From assembly GCA_958296015.1 (NCBI GenBank), contig CATQIH010000007.1, forward strand, positions 181,825-245,824: 64,000 nt of DNA, given 5' to 3'. The notes under the pieces were generated by a model. The model saw only the letters and a list, made by a program, of their open reading frames with translations. It did not search any database and was not told the DNA's origin. The translations under genes were made by a program, and so were the position numbers. The first letter of the stretch is position 1. Each line of letters begins with the position of its first letter. Shown here piece after piece: positions 46,779 through 55,216 of the stretch. Source of the DNA: Cyclobacteriaceae bacterium. Its GTDB lineage: Bacteria; Bacteroidota; Bacteroidia; Cytophagales; Cyclobacteriaceae.

Positions 46779-47672
46779 ATGCAAGCAACCACTTATCAGG
46801 CAGATTTAGCCAAAATAAAAGAATATCTGTTACAGATCATCCAAAAGCAGGCAGATACACAAGCTATAACGTGGCTGAATGAAAAGGCACAGCTAACCAG
46901 CGATTTTAATCCACGCAGTTTCTACATAGCTTTTGGAGCAGCTTCCCGCTTTTTTAACAAGCAGCCGTTGTCTCTCTCAGGAGCAGTACTGCCAGCAGCC
47001 AAACTCCGCCAAGGTTTCCAGCCTGATACCTGGAACCTGCTGCAAACTGCTCGGACTTGTCTTTTGCTACATCTTCCTCATACAGACGAAGCATCATACC
47101 TCAATATACTAAACAAGCTTTTTGAGACCGCCGACATGGACGAACAGGTAGCTCTGTACGCTGCCCTGCCCCTTCTGCCCCACCCGGAGGCACTCGTCGC
47201 CAGAACCGCCGACGGCATACGTACCAACATGACCACCGTGTTTGATGCCATCGCATTGCATAATCCTTACCCAGCTGATTATCTTCCGGAGGAAGCCTGG
47301 AACCAGATGGTGCTCAAAGCCGTATTTATGCAACGTCCTTTGTATCATATAGACGGCGCTGATCAACGGGCCAACGACAAACTGGCGCGTATTCTGATAG
47401 ACTTTGCGCACGAACGCTGGGCTGCCCACCGCCAGGTGATGCCGGAACTGTGGTACTTTATCGCTCCTTATCTGAATGTAGATAACATAGCAGATATAGA
47501 AAAGGCAGTTGACCAGGGTGAGCCACTGGAGAAAGAAGCGGTATTGCTGGCCTGTGCACAAAGCCCATATGCAGCAGCCAAAACGCTGCTTGCTCAACAT
47601 CCAAACATTGAAAAGCGTATCGATGATGGCACGATTACCTGGCAGTATATCGGTCAAAGCTATCATCAGTAA
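46779..47672 (+). CDS. eboA: EboA domain-containing protein
   Basis: 297 residues, all-helical, soluble. Sequence blocks WLNEKAQLTSDFNPRSFYIAFGAASRFF and ILIDFAHERWAAHRQVMPELWYFIAPYL are those of EboA, the first protein of the ebo cluster. The identification is strengthened by the following genes eboB, eboC and eboD in the canonical order. Its biochemical role is unknown; ebo clusters are implicated in moving secondary-metabolite precursors, shown for scytonemin in cyanobacteria. Confidence 0.88.
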   Translation: MQATTYQADLAKIKEYLLQIIQKQADTQAITWLNEKAQLTSDFNPRSFYIAFGAASRFFNKQPLSLSGAVLPAAKLRQGFQPDTWNLLQTARTCLLLHLPHTDEASYLNILNKLFETADMDEQVALYAALPLLPHPEALVARTADGIRTNMTTVFDAIALHNPYPADYLPEEAWNQMVLKAVFMQRPLYHIDGADQRANDKLARILIDFAHERWAAHRQVMPELWYFIAPYLNVDNIADIEKAVDQGEPLEKEAVLLACAQSPYAAAKTLLAQHPNIEKRIDDGTITWQYIGQSYHQ

Positions 47673-47731
47673 CAACCTGATACCATCAATCTCCGTGAAC
47701 ATTTCAAAGTAAGTAACACAACCTAAGGACG

Positions 47732-48640
47732 ATGAACTACATAGATCCCCATATTCACGCTATTTCCCGCACCACCGATGATTATGAAGCCATGCGCGAT
47801 GCCGGTATTGTTGCCATCATCGAACCGGCTTTCTGGCTCGGACAGCCGCGTACCCAGGTGGGCAGCTTTCAGGACTATTTCAGCAGCCTGGTAGGATGGG
47901 AACGCTTCCGCGCCAGCCAGTTTGGCATCCAACACTACTGCACCATCGGCCTTAATTCCAAAGAAGCCAACAACGAACCACTGGCCGAACAGGTGATGGA
48001 ACTGCTCCCGCTCTACCTGGGTAAAGAAGGCGTAGTGGCCGTAGGCGAGATAGGCTATGACGACCAGACAGCCGCAGAAGACAGGTTCTTCCGCCAGCAA
48101 CTGGAAATGGCTAAAGATGCAGACCTGCCCGTGATGATCCACACGCCGCACCGCGACAAAAAGCAGGGCACCACCCGCAGTATGGATGTCTGCGAAGAGT
48201 ACAAACTGTCTCCCGATATGGTGGTCATAGACCACAACAATGAAGAAACTGTACGGGAAGTGCTCAAACGTGGGTTCTGGGCGGCGTTCACCATCTACCC
48301 GCATACCAAAATGGGCAGCGAACGCATGGTAGAGATCGTCAAACAATATGGCCCGGAAAGAATCATCGTCAACAGTGCTGCCGACTGGGGGGTAAGCGAT
48401 CCGCTGGCAGTGCCGAAAACTGCCAACCTGATGCGCAAAATGGGGATTCCGGAAGAACATATACGGCTTACCTGCTACCAGAATGCCCTCGACAGCTACG
48501 GCAAAAGCGGTCAGATGAAGGAAAGAGACTGGCTACAGCCTGATCGTGTTGATCAGCGACAAAAGTTTTCCGGAAACTCCGTACTCCGTGGCGGACAGAC
48601 ACCCAAAGTAGATGGATCATCGGATATTGTAGAGAATTGA
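47732..48640 (+). CDS. eboB: EboB, TatD-family metal-dependent hydrolase
   Basis: 302 residues, TIM-barrel hydrolase with YIDPHIHAISRTTDDYEAM (HxH), AVGEIGYDD (Glu), PVMIHTPHRDK, VVIDHNNEE and VNSAADWGVSDPLAV (Asp). The family is TatD-like/DNase-type but in ebo clusters it acts on an unknown metabolite. It overlaps eboC by four bases (ATGA), consistent with translational coupling. Confidence 0.9.
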   Translation: MNYIDPHIHAISRTTDDYEAMRDAGIVAIIEPAFWLGQPRTQVGSFQDYFSSLVGWERFRASQFGIQHYCTIGLNSKEANNEPLAEQVMELLPLYLGKEGVVAVGEIGYDDQTAAEDRFFRQQLEMAKDADLPVMIHTPHRDKKQGTTRSMDVCEEYKLSPDMVVIDHNNEETVREVLKRGFWAAFTIYPHTKMGSERMVEIVKQYGPERIIVNSAADWGVSDPLAVPKTANLMRKMGIPEEHIRLTCYQNALDSYGKSGQMKERDWLQPDRVDQRQKFSGNSVLRGGQTPKVDGSSDIVEN

Positions 48641-49551
48641 TGAGCAAAATTTTCGCGCATCTTCAACTGATGCGTCCGGCCAATATCATTACGGCCATTG
48701 CAGATATTATGGCAGGCTTTGCTGCTTCCGGTGTTGTCATACAGGTGCTTGCTTTTGATGATGGATATATCATCACACCTCACATCCATGCATTGCTTTG
48801 GCTGATACTTTCTACCGTTGGCCTTTATGGTGGTGGCGTAGTCTTCAATGATGTGTTTGATGCCGAACTGGATAAGGTAGAAAGACCCGAAAGAGCCATT
48901 CCCAGTGGCCGTGCTTCCGTAGCCAGTGCCAGCATCTTAGGAGCCACCTTGCTTCTGATAGGCGTTGTTGCTGCCTGGCAGGTGTCTGTCGCCAGCAGCC
49001 TGCTTGCCTTGCTCACTGCCGGACTTGCTGTATTGTATGATGCCTGGGGAAAACACCAACGACTGTTTGGCCCGGTCAACATGGGGCTTTGCAGGGGTGC
49101 TAACCTGCTATTAGGCGTGAGCGTATTACCCGAAGCACTGCCAAAAGTGTGGTACATTGCGCTCCTACCCATCGTCTACATTGCTGCTATCACTATGATC
49201 AGCCGGGGAGAAGTGCATGGTGGCAACCGAAAGGCACTACAGGGGGGTATGTTGATGTATGTTTTAGTGATTGGTGCCATTCTGGTGCTGGCTTTTCTCA
49301 CTGCAAACCCCTGGTGGCAGGCAGCAATGTTTCTGGCATTGTTTGCCTACCTGATCTTTCCTTCACTGATCAAGGCATTAGCCACACAACAGCCGCAACT
49401 GATTGGCAAAGCGGTAAAAGCAGGGGTACTTTCTCTGATTGTGATGGATGCCGCACTGGCCACTGCCTTTGCAGGATGGCCATATGGTATGCTTGTGCTG
49501 CTTTTGCTGCCTGTCTCATTGGGCATTGCACGTACCTTTGCCGTCACTTAG
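48637..49551 (+). CDS. eboC: EboC, UbiA-like prenyltransferase
   Basis: 304 residues, about eight membrane helices. RPANIITAIADIMAG, NDVFDAELDKVERPERAIPSGR (first Asp-rich motif NDxxDxxxD) and YDAWGKHQRLFGPVNMGLCRGANLLLG are typical of the UbiA family members in the ebo cluster. It would attach a prenyl group to, or carry, a metabolite at the inner membrane. Confidence 0.9.
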   Translation: MMSKIFAHLQLMRPANIITAIADIMAGFAASGVVIQVLAFDDGYIITPHIHALLWLILSTVGLYGGGVVFNDVFDAELDKVERPERAIPSGRASVASASILGATLLLIGVVAAWQVSVASSLLALLTAGLAVLYDAWGKHQRLFGPVNMGLCRGANLLLGVSVLPEALPKVWYIALLPIVYIAAITMISRGEVHGGNRKALQGGMLMYVLVIGAILVLAFLTANPWWQAAMFLALFAYLIFPSLIKALATQQPQLIGKAVKAGVLSLIVMDAALATAFAGWPYGMLVLLLLPVSLGIARTFAVT

Positions 49552-49647
49552 GTTTATACAGCCTGCCCGGCACTTTCGGGGGCAAGGAAATGTTATCATT
49601 ATTTCAAGATGTATCGCACACTTATTTCCAGCCATAACCTTTAACAC

Positions 49648-50820
49648 ATGCACCAGTCTATCCAGCAGTCTTTTTCTGTTCCTTTTCAATACCAGATTCA
49701 TTTTACCGAACATATTTTCAGCACAGACAATGTTTTGTTTGCCAACATTGTGAGAGGATCCCGGCTGCCGAAGGTATATTTTGTGGTAGACCAGGGCGTA
49801 GCAGACTGTCATCCCAGGCTGACAGACCAATTGCAGGCGTATGCTAAAGCACATCAGGATGCCCTTTCGCTATGCGGGGCGCCTTTGATCGTGCCGGGTG
49901 GCGAACAGATCAAGAACGACCATACCTACTTTCAGCATATCCTGGATGTGGTAGATCAGCTTGGCATCGACCGTCATTCCTACATTGTAGCCATTGGTGG
50001 CGGAGCCTTGCTGGATATGGTGGGCATGGCTGCCGCTATTGCACACCGTGGCGTGCGGCATATACGGATTCCTACCACCGTGCTGTCGCAAAATGATTCC
50101 GGCATTGGTGTCAAGAACAGCATCAATGCCTATGACAAGAAAAACTTCCTGGGCACCTTTGCGCCCCCGTTCGCTGTCATCAATGATACTGCCTTTCTAC
50201 ATACGCTCGATGACCGCGACTGGCGGGCAGGCATGGCCGAAGCCATCAAAGTAGCCCTGATCAAAGATGCGGATTTTTTTTATTGGATGGAAGAGCAGGC
50301 ACCCGTCCTGGCAGCACGGGGTATGGCCCCCATGCAGCACCTCATCTACCGCTGCGCCCAACTGCACCTGGACCATATCGCCGGTGGCGATCCTTTTGAG
50401 ATGGGTTCCTCTCGTCCGCTCGACTTCGGGCACTGGGCGGCCCACAAGCTGGAGCAACTCACGCAGTACCAGCTTCGCCACGGAGAAGCCGTAGCCATCG
50501 GTATCGCCCTGGACGTGACGTATGCCTATCGGCAAAATATGATCACTGCACAAGCACATCAGCGGGTTATCAGCCTGCTCCACCACTTAGGCTTTACCCT
50601 ATATGTGCCGGAACTCTCGCAACCCGAAGTGATCGATGGCCTGGCAGAGTTCCGCGAACACCTGGGCGGCCAGCTTACCATTATGCTATTACATGATATT
50701 GGCCAAGGCGTAGAAGTACACACGATGGACGAGGCAGTGATCAGAGAGGCAGTAGCGCAATTGGAAAAAATGCACCAAGGGCAAAACACGCATGGGCATA
50801 GTACGGACGTTACACTGTAA
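49648..50820 (+). CDS. eboD: EboD, 3-dehydroquinate synthase-like protein
   Basis: 390 residues of the sugar-phosphate cyclase (dehydroquinate synthase) superfamily: IVPGGEQIKN, AIGGGALLDMVGMAAA, TTVLSQNDSGIGVKNSINAYDKKNFLGTFAPP, EAIKVALIKD, HRGVRHIRIP and the metal histidines in LDFGHWAAHKLE and RHGEAVAIG. Ebo-type members are separate from AroB; cyclisation of a sugar phosphate is inferred, not shown. Last recognisable ebo gene; eboE and eboF, usually next, are absent. Confidence 0.88.
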   Translation: MHQSIQQSFSVPFQYQIHFTEHIFSTDNVLFANIVRGSRLPKVYFVVDQGVADCHPRLTDQLQAYAKAHQDALSLCGAPLIVPGGEQIKNDHTYFQHILDVVDQLGIDRHSYIVAIGGGALLDMVGMAAAIAHRGVRHIRIPTTVLSQNDSGIGVKNSINAYDKKNFLGTFAPPFAVINDTAFLHTLDDRDWRAGMAEAIKVALIKDADFFYWMEEQAPVLAARGMAPMQHLIYRCAQLHLDHIAGGDPFEMGSSRPLDFGHWAAHKLEQLTQYQLRHGEAVAIGIALDVTYAYRQNMITAQAHQRVISLLHHLGFTLYVPELSQPEVIDGLAEFREHLGGQLTIMLLHDIGQGVEVHTMDEAVIREAVAQLEKMHQGQNTHGHSTDVTL

Positions 50821-50844
50821 TATCCTTACTGTGGCCTTGCTATG

Positions 50845-50891
50845 TGCAAAGCACGCGTTTCAAACGCTAGGTGTTTCAAACGCGCGCTAGA
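50845..50891. repeat. Imperfect REP-like pair
   Basis: AGCACGCGTTTCAAACGC, TAGGT, then GTTTCAAACGCGCGCTAG: two diverged REP-like units 20 bases after the eboD stop. Confidence 0.6.
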
Positions 50892-51000
50892 GATAGTGCA
50901 CATAGCCATGCTACTACCGTTAAGATTATTGCTTGATCAAAGTATTTCCAAACATGTAAGTGTAGTATCACCTTCTATCTTGTACTTAATCTCCTCGTAT

Positions 51001-51116
51001 TTCACTAGCGCGCGTTTGCAACGCGTGCTTTGTCCAATAAGCACCTATCAAAATACCCTCCTTCACTAGCGCGCGTTTGCAACGCGTGCTTTGTCCAATA
51101 AGCACCTATCAAAATA
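51001..51116. repeat. REP unit in tandem duplication (2 x 55 bp, period 61)
   Basis: Two identical 55-base blocks at 51001-51055 and 51062-51116, each with the palindrome arms AGCGCGCGTT and AACGCGTGCT around loop TGC, a CACT lead and a 28-base tail. They lie directly beyond the 3' end of the RAYT gene. Confidence 0.85.
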
Positions 51117-51122
51117 GCAAAA

Positions 51123-51665
51123 CTACAGCAAATCCACCTTCAACAACCCCTGCTGTCCTATATAATCTCTGGCTGAACTGTACCAGTAGTATTCAGGTTC
51201 ATCTACCAGTTCTGCCTCTACAGGATTATGGTGAATATAATCAAGCCTTTGAGTTAGCATGGCATTGGTATCTAAAAGAACAGGATGATTTCCATCCTGC
51301 CATACTTTATAATTTTTCACCCGCTTGATATCCTGAGCGGCTTTGGTAAAAGCTCTCAGAAGCCACTCTTTGCGGCTCTCATTGATTTCAAACAGGGTTT
51401 TTACAATCTGTTTGCTGGTGTATTTTTTCAAATCCCGCATGATCGCCTCTAAGGGTTCCTGTTGAGTGCTGATGATCATATGCAGATGACTGCCCATCAA
51501 TACCCATCCATGAATTGCCAGCCCTTTTTGCTGCTGGCAATAGCGCAGTGAATCCAGTATAATATATTTGAATTCTTTTCTAGTAAAAAGATCAATCCAA
51601 TACACTACCGTAAGTGTCACAAAGTAACGTGCTGAGGGGTCATGAAACTTGTATTTTTCAGACAT
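51123..51665 (-). CDS. REP-associated tyrosine transposase (RAYT, Y1/HUH type)
   Basis: 180-residue IS200/IS605-superfamily single-strand nuclease. HUH motif H60-L-H62 in MGSHLHMIIS, catalytic tyrosine candidate Tyr143 in QRLDYIHHNPVEAEL, and a C-terminal YWYSSARDY, the RAYT signature (TnpA_REP). Such proteins cut and spread REP palindromes. Both sides are packed with a palindrome family: two copies within 120 bases beyond the stop and seven within 360 bases before the start. Intact, so the system may be active. Confidence 0.92.
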   Translation of the reverse strand: MSEKYKFHDPSARYFVTLTVVYWIDLFTRKEFKYIILDSLRYCQQQKGLAIHGWVLMGSHLHMIISTQQEPLEAIMRDLKKYTSKQIVKTLFEINESRKEWLLRAFTKAAQDIKRVKNYKVWQDGNHPVLLDTNAMLTQRLDYIHHNPVEAELVDEPEYYWYSSARDYIGQQGLLKVDLL

Positions 51666-51704
51666 AATTTTAGGCAGATGCAGATGGTGTTCCCGGGATT
51701 GCAG

Positions 51705-51731
51705 AGCACGCGTTGCAAACGCGCGCTAGTG
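51705..51731. repeat. REP unit, reverse orientation
   Basis: AGCACGCGTT, GCA, AACGCGCGCT, then AGTG: the same palindrome in the opposite direction, 40 bases before the RAYT start. Confidence 0.85.
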
Positions 51732-51821
51732 GAATGAAAACAAACTAAAGACTAATACCATGAGCACTAAAAACTTCATCTTCTTCATTGTAAAAATTAA
51801 ATTATGTTAAAAGATATCTTT

Positions 51822-52020
51822 CACTAGCGCGCGTTTGCAACTTCACTAGCGCGCGTTTGCAACTTTCACTAGCGCGCGTTTGCAACGCGTGCTTTCATTT
51901 CACTAGCGCGCGTTTGCAACGCGTGCTAGAGTATTAGATATTCACTAGCGCGCGTTTGCAACGCGTGCTAGAGTATTAGATACCTACACCCGTTCACTAG
52001 CGCGCGTTTGCAACGCGTGC
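51822..52020. repeat. Cluster of six REP units
   Basis: Units begin with CACTAGCGCG at 51822, 51844, 51867, 51901, 51943 and 51994. The first two are truncated after TTTGCAAC; the last four have full palindromes and tails of increasing length (TAGAGTATTAGATA...). Same orientation as the 51.0-kb units. Confidence 0.9.
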
Positions 52021-52043
52021 TAGAGTAGGGAGTATTAGATACC

Positions 52044-52688
52044 TTACACCTTCTTTGATTTTACCTGGATGCCGAGGGCTTCCAGCCATTGGGGTTGGTC
52101 TTTGAGGGCAATGCGGGCAATGCTGTAGAAGTCGTTCATCCAGTTGCGCATTTCTTTTAGGGCCAGGTCGCGGGTGTAGGTACTGGCTTCGGCTTCTCCT
52201 TTTTTGGCAAAGCGCGTTTCGCGTTGGTTGCGGATGGCTTCTACCATTGCTTTGCCCTGGTTTACTTCTTCTTTCGGAATGGTGTAGCGCGTCATCTGAT
52301 CGTATATTTCCTGTAGCTTGCTGTAAAACACACTTGCCAAAGGCACCCACTCGGTCACGGGCTGCGGTATAGCACGGTCGATGCCCAGCTGGCGATGTAT
52401 GCCGGTGGAAGGATCAAAAGCTTGGCGGGCTACTTTTACGTGCGACATATACAGCTTGCGGCAGGCTTTGGTATCTACTTCCAGGGTCTGAGAGATGTGC
52501 AATTTGCTGTCGAGCTTGTCTTTTTTGAGCGAATGCATCATATCAGTTCTGTCTACGATGCCTCTCCCCTGCTGAATTTTTCTTGCGTTGTAGCCAAAGT
52601 TAGCCATGCGGGTGGCTATTTCTTGTAGACTTGAAGCATTGCTGAGGGCAGTGCGGTTTTTACTGATTTCTGCGATGATCATTTTCAT
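52044..52688 (-). CDS. Uncharacterised ~210-aa protein family, copy 2 (intact)
   Basis: 214 residues, soluble, almost all helical, basic. Start MKMIIAEISKNRTALSNASSLQEIA; the C-terminal half GKAMVEAIRNQRETRFAKKGEAEAS...MNDFYSIARIALKDQPQWLEALGIQVKSKK matches the frameshifted gene at 24921-25623. Both members have a repeat array upstream and lie in repeat-rich, gene-poor surroundings. I know of no described function; there is no signal peptide, membrane span or catalytic motif visible. Confidence 0.8.
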   Translation of the reverse strand: MKMIIAEISKNRTALSNASSLQEIATRMANFGYNARKIQQGRGIVDRTDMMHSLKKDKLDSKLHISQTLEVDTKACRKLYMSHVKVARQAFDPSTGIHRQLGIDRAIPQPVTEWVPLASVFYSKLQEIYDQMTRYTIPKEEVNQGKAMVEAIRNQRETRFAKKGEAEASTYTRDLALKEMRNWMNDFYSIARIALKDQPQWLEALGIQVKSKKV

Positions 52689-53079
52689 AATAAATATGTA
52701 AGTGGTTGGACATGTTGAACCCTACAAATATGGCCGCTATTGTAGAAACTTATTTGTCTGTTTGCCCTCATACCTTAGCCGTGTAAGTAAACCTGTCTAT
52801 TGACACAAAAAGTAAACGGTCTCACGATTCTGTATTAGGAACGTTGATACAATAAAGTAACCCACATATATAATCGTAACCACGGCGGCGCAAACCCTGG
52901 AATTAAACCCCGGAGTTAAGTTGAAGTATGTTATTTATTTGTCATTTCTTACGCACTATAGTTCAGAGTTCTACTATTATGGCAGGGTTTGATGTGACGC
53001 AGAGTGCTCTTCGAGAGACCCAGCATGGAATGCTCTACTATAACAGTAGGTTAATGTGCATATTCCAACACTAACCAAA
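52689..53079. other. Gene-free region upstream of copy 2 of the ~210-aa family
   Basis: About 390 bases with no coding sequence that I can support; leads into the tandem array. May hold the promoter of the 52044-52688 gene. Confidence 0.5.
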
Positions 53080-53400
53080 TGTACATCAGGGTACTGATGT
53101 TCGTATTTTAAGAATAAAAGGTATGCATTAGGTTCCTGATGTTGATCCGGGAATGGTTATCAAGTGTACATCAGGATACTGATGGTCATATTTTGAAGTT
53201 GAAAAGTGTGCATCCGGTGCTTGATGTTGATGCCATAAGGGTAACCGGGTGTGCATCCGGCTCCTCATGTTCGTATTTTAAGAACGACAGGTGTGCATCC
53301 GGGTCTTGATGTTGATGCGGCAACGGTTGCCGGGTATGCATCCGGTGCCTGATGTTCCTATGCCGGAGCAGAAAGACGTGCATCGGGTTCCTGATGTTTA
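53080..53400. repeat. Eight-unit tandem array, alternating 42/43-base period
   Basis: Units start at 53080, 53122, 53165, 53207, 53250, 53292, 53335 and 53378 with TGTGCATCCGGTNCCTGATG followed by about 20 bases. The intervening segments alternate between a TCGTATTTTAAGAA type and a TGATGCNGNAACGGTTNCCG type, so the real unit is about 85 bases. The 5' units are more diverged than the 3' ones. Confidence 0.85.
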
Positions 53401-53412
53401 TATCTTGAGGCT

Positions 53413-53493
53413 TCACTAGCTTCAGTCGCATCGGTGAACCCCTCACTACTCACTAGCTTCAGTCGTATCGGCGAACCGATTGTATCTGAAGCT
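53413..53493. repeat. Duplicated hairpin block CACTAGCTTCAGTCG
   Basis: CACTAGCTTCAGTCG(C/T)ATCGG occurs twice, 40 bases apart. The second forms a hairpin at 53455-53493: AGCTTCAG/CTGAAGCT outside and ATCGG/CCGAT inside. 53494-53702 holds nothing else. Confidence 0.65.
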
Positions 53494-53702
53494 TTCAAAT
53501 ACTAAAGTCCGAGATGTGTAGTTTAAGACTTCGCGTCCCGGACTGAGGCCAGATGAGGATAAGGACTGAAGCAAGCGGTGATGGATACACTATAGTCTTT
53601 GTCAGGTTGGTGCCTGGAAAGGCGGTAGTCTGTTGCAGTAGCTTCAATTGAAATCTCTTCAACAAATCAACCTGTTTGTTAGCACCTTATTAGGTTAATC
53701 AG

Positions 53703-53710
53703 TAGTTTTG
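53703..53710 (+). promoter_or_regulatory. Candidate -7 element for the aminotransferase
   Basis: TAGTTTTG fits TAnnTTTG, about 85 bases before the start; a TTTG lies 24 bases upstream, slightly longer than ideal. Confidence 0.35.
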
Positions 53711-53794
53711 CCACGTTTGTCGTGACCTCAGAAAGAGCGTGCCACGATCATTGAACCAACGAACTACTATATCTCTTAACCGTAAAGCGAGACG

Positions 53795-54991
53795 ATGGAA
53801 CTTTTATCTGACAGAATCAACAAATTAGAAGAGTCGGCCACCATTGCTATGGCGCAGAAAGCCCGTGAACTGAAAGCCAAGGGTATTAATGTGATCAGTC
53901 TGAGCCTGGGTGAGCCGGATTTTAAGACGCCGCAACATATCCAGGATGCCGCCAAAGCAGCCATTGATTCGGGCAAGTACTTTGGCTACTCTCCCGTGCC
54001 GGGCTACCTGGAACTTCGGCAGGGCATTGCCGATAAGCTGAAAAGAGATAATAACCTAACGTATACGCCGGAGCAGATTGTGGTGTCTAACGGTGCCAAG
54101 CAGTCTATTGCCAATGTGATGTTGTGCCTGCTCAACCCCGGCGATGAGGTGATTGTATACTCTCCGTACTGGGTGAGCTATGTGGAGCTGATCAAGCTGG
54201 CAGAAGGCGAGCCTGTGATGATCAAAGGAACGATAGAAAATAACTTTAAAGCAACGGCTGATCAACTGAAGGCAGCCATCACACCCAAAACCAAAGTCGT
54301 GATCTACTCCTCACCCTGCAACCCTACCGGGGCCGTGTTTAGCCGCCAGGAAATGGAAGCGATGGCCAGGGTATTGTCTGAGCATAAAAATATTATGGTG
54401 ATTGCCGATGAGATTTACGAATACATCAACTTCAGCGGAGAGCATGTGAGCCTTGCCGCGCTGCCAGGCATGTATGAGCAGACCATCACCGTCAATGGTT
54501 TTTCCAAGGGCTACGCCATGACGGGCTGGCGCCTGGGCTACATTGCCGCTCCGCTCTGGGTGGCCAAAGCCTGCAACAAGATGCAGGGACAAATTACCTC
54601 CGGTGCCAATAGCGTTGCCCAGCAGGCAGCCGTCACGGCCATCAATGGCGATATGGAAGCTACCAAAGAAATGGCCGCTGCCTATTTGCGCAGAAGAGAC
54701 CTGGTGCTGAAACTGCTCAACGAAATCCCCGGCGTAAAGACCTACGTGCCCAACGGTGCGTTCTACATCTTCCCGGATATAAGTGCGTTCTTTGGTAAGT
54801 CAGATGGCACAACAACCATCAACGATGCCGAAGATCTTTGCATGTATATCCTGAACAACGCGCACGTTTCGCTGGTGACCGGTGAAGCATTTGGTGCTCC
54901 TGAATGCATTCGCCTATCTTTTGCCGCTTCCGAAGAAGACCTGAAAACTGCCATCAGCCGTATGAAAGAATCTTTAGCGAAACTTGAATAA
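53795..54991 (+). CDS. Aspartate-type PLP-dependent aminotransferase (class I)
   Basis: 398 residues, fold type I subgroup I-gamma style: ISLSLGEPDFKTPQHI, YFGYSPVPGYLELR, NPTGAVFSRQEM, DEIYEYINF, the PLP lysine 238 in VNGFSKGYAMTGWRLGY and the substrate arginine in CIRLSFAAS. Transfers amino groups between aspartate and 2-oxoglutarate; a wider specificity is possible. Single gene. Confidence 0.92.
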   Translation: MELLSDRINKLEESATIAMAQKARELKAKGINVISLSLGEPDFKTPQHIQDAAKAAIDSGKYFGYSPVPGYLELRQGIADKLKRDNNLTYTPEQIVVSNGAKQSIANVMLCLLNPGDEVIVYSPYWVSYVELIKLAEGEPVMIKGTIENNFKATADQLKAAITPKTKVVIYSSPCNPTGAVFSRQEMEAMARVLSEHKNIMVIADEIYEYINFSGEHVSLAALPGMYEQTITVNGFSKGYAMTGWRLGYIAAPLWVAKACNKMQGQITSGANSVAQQAAVTAINGDMEATKEMAAAYLRRRDLVLKLLNEIPGVKTYVPNGAFYIFPDISAFFGKSDGTTTINDAEDLCMYILNNAHVSLVTGEAFGAPECIRLSFAASEEDLKTAISRMKESLAKLE

Positions 54992-54995
54992 GATG

Positions 54996-55192
54996 GTGGT
55001 CGGTGTTTTTTGTAATCGGTAGTCGGTGTTTTTTGTAATCGGTAATCGGTGGTTTTTTGTAATCGGTAGTCGGTGTTTTTTTGTAATCGGTAATCGGTGT
55101 TTTTTTTGTAATCGGTAATCGGTAATCAGTCATTGTAACCAATAAACTAAGGTAGTCACCGATCACCGATCACCGATCACCGATCACCGATT
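54996..55192. repeat. ATCGGT simple repeats with complementary arms
   Basis: About five ~23-base units of the type GTCGGTGTTTTTTGTAATCG (54996-55130) and then a 7-base unit (CCGATCA) about 4.5 times (55155-55192). The two halves are complementary (ATCGGT versus ACCGAT) and could fold into a large hairpin between the aminotransferase and kinase genes. Confidence 0.8.
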
Positions 55193-55216
55193 TTCCACAA
55201 CCTCAGTCATGTAGTA

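Noticed and set aside
53080..53400. CRISPR-like look of regularly spaced repeats
   Set aside because: The repeats are imperfect, the intervening segments are themselves repeated in alternation, and no cas gene is near.
53186..53446. Protein with repeated HQHQDPDAH-like peptides
   Set aside because: It is the translation of the tandem array, with no start context or homologous family that I know.
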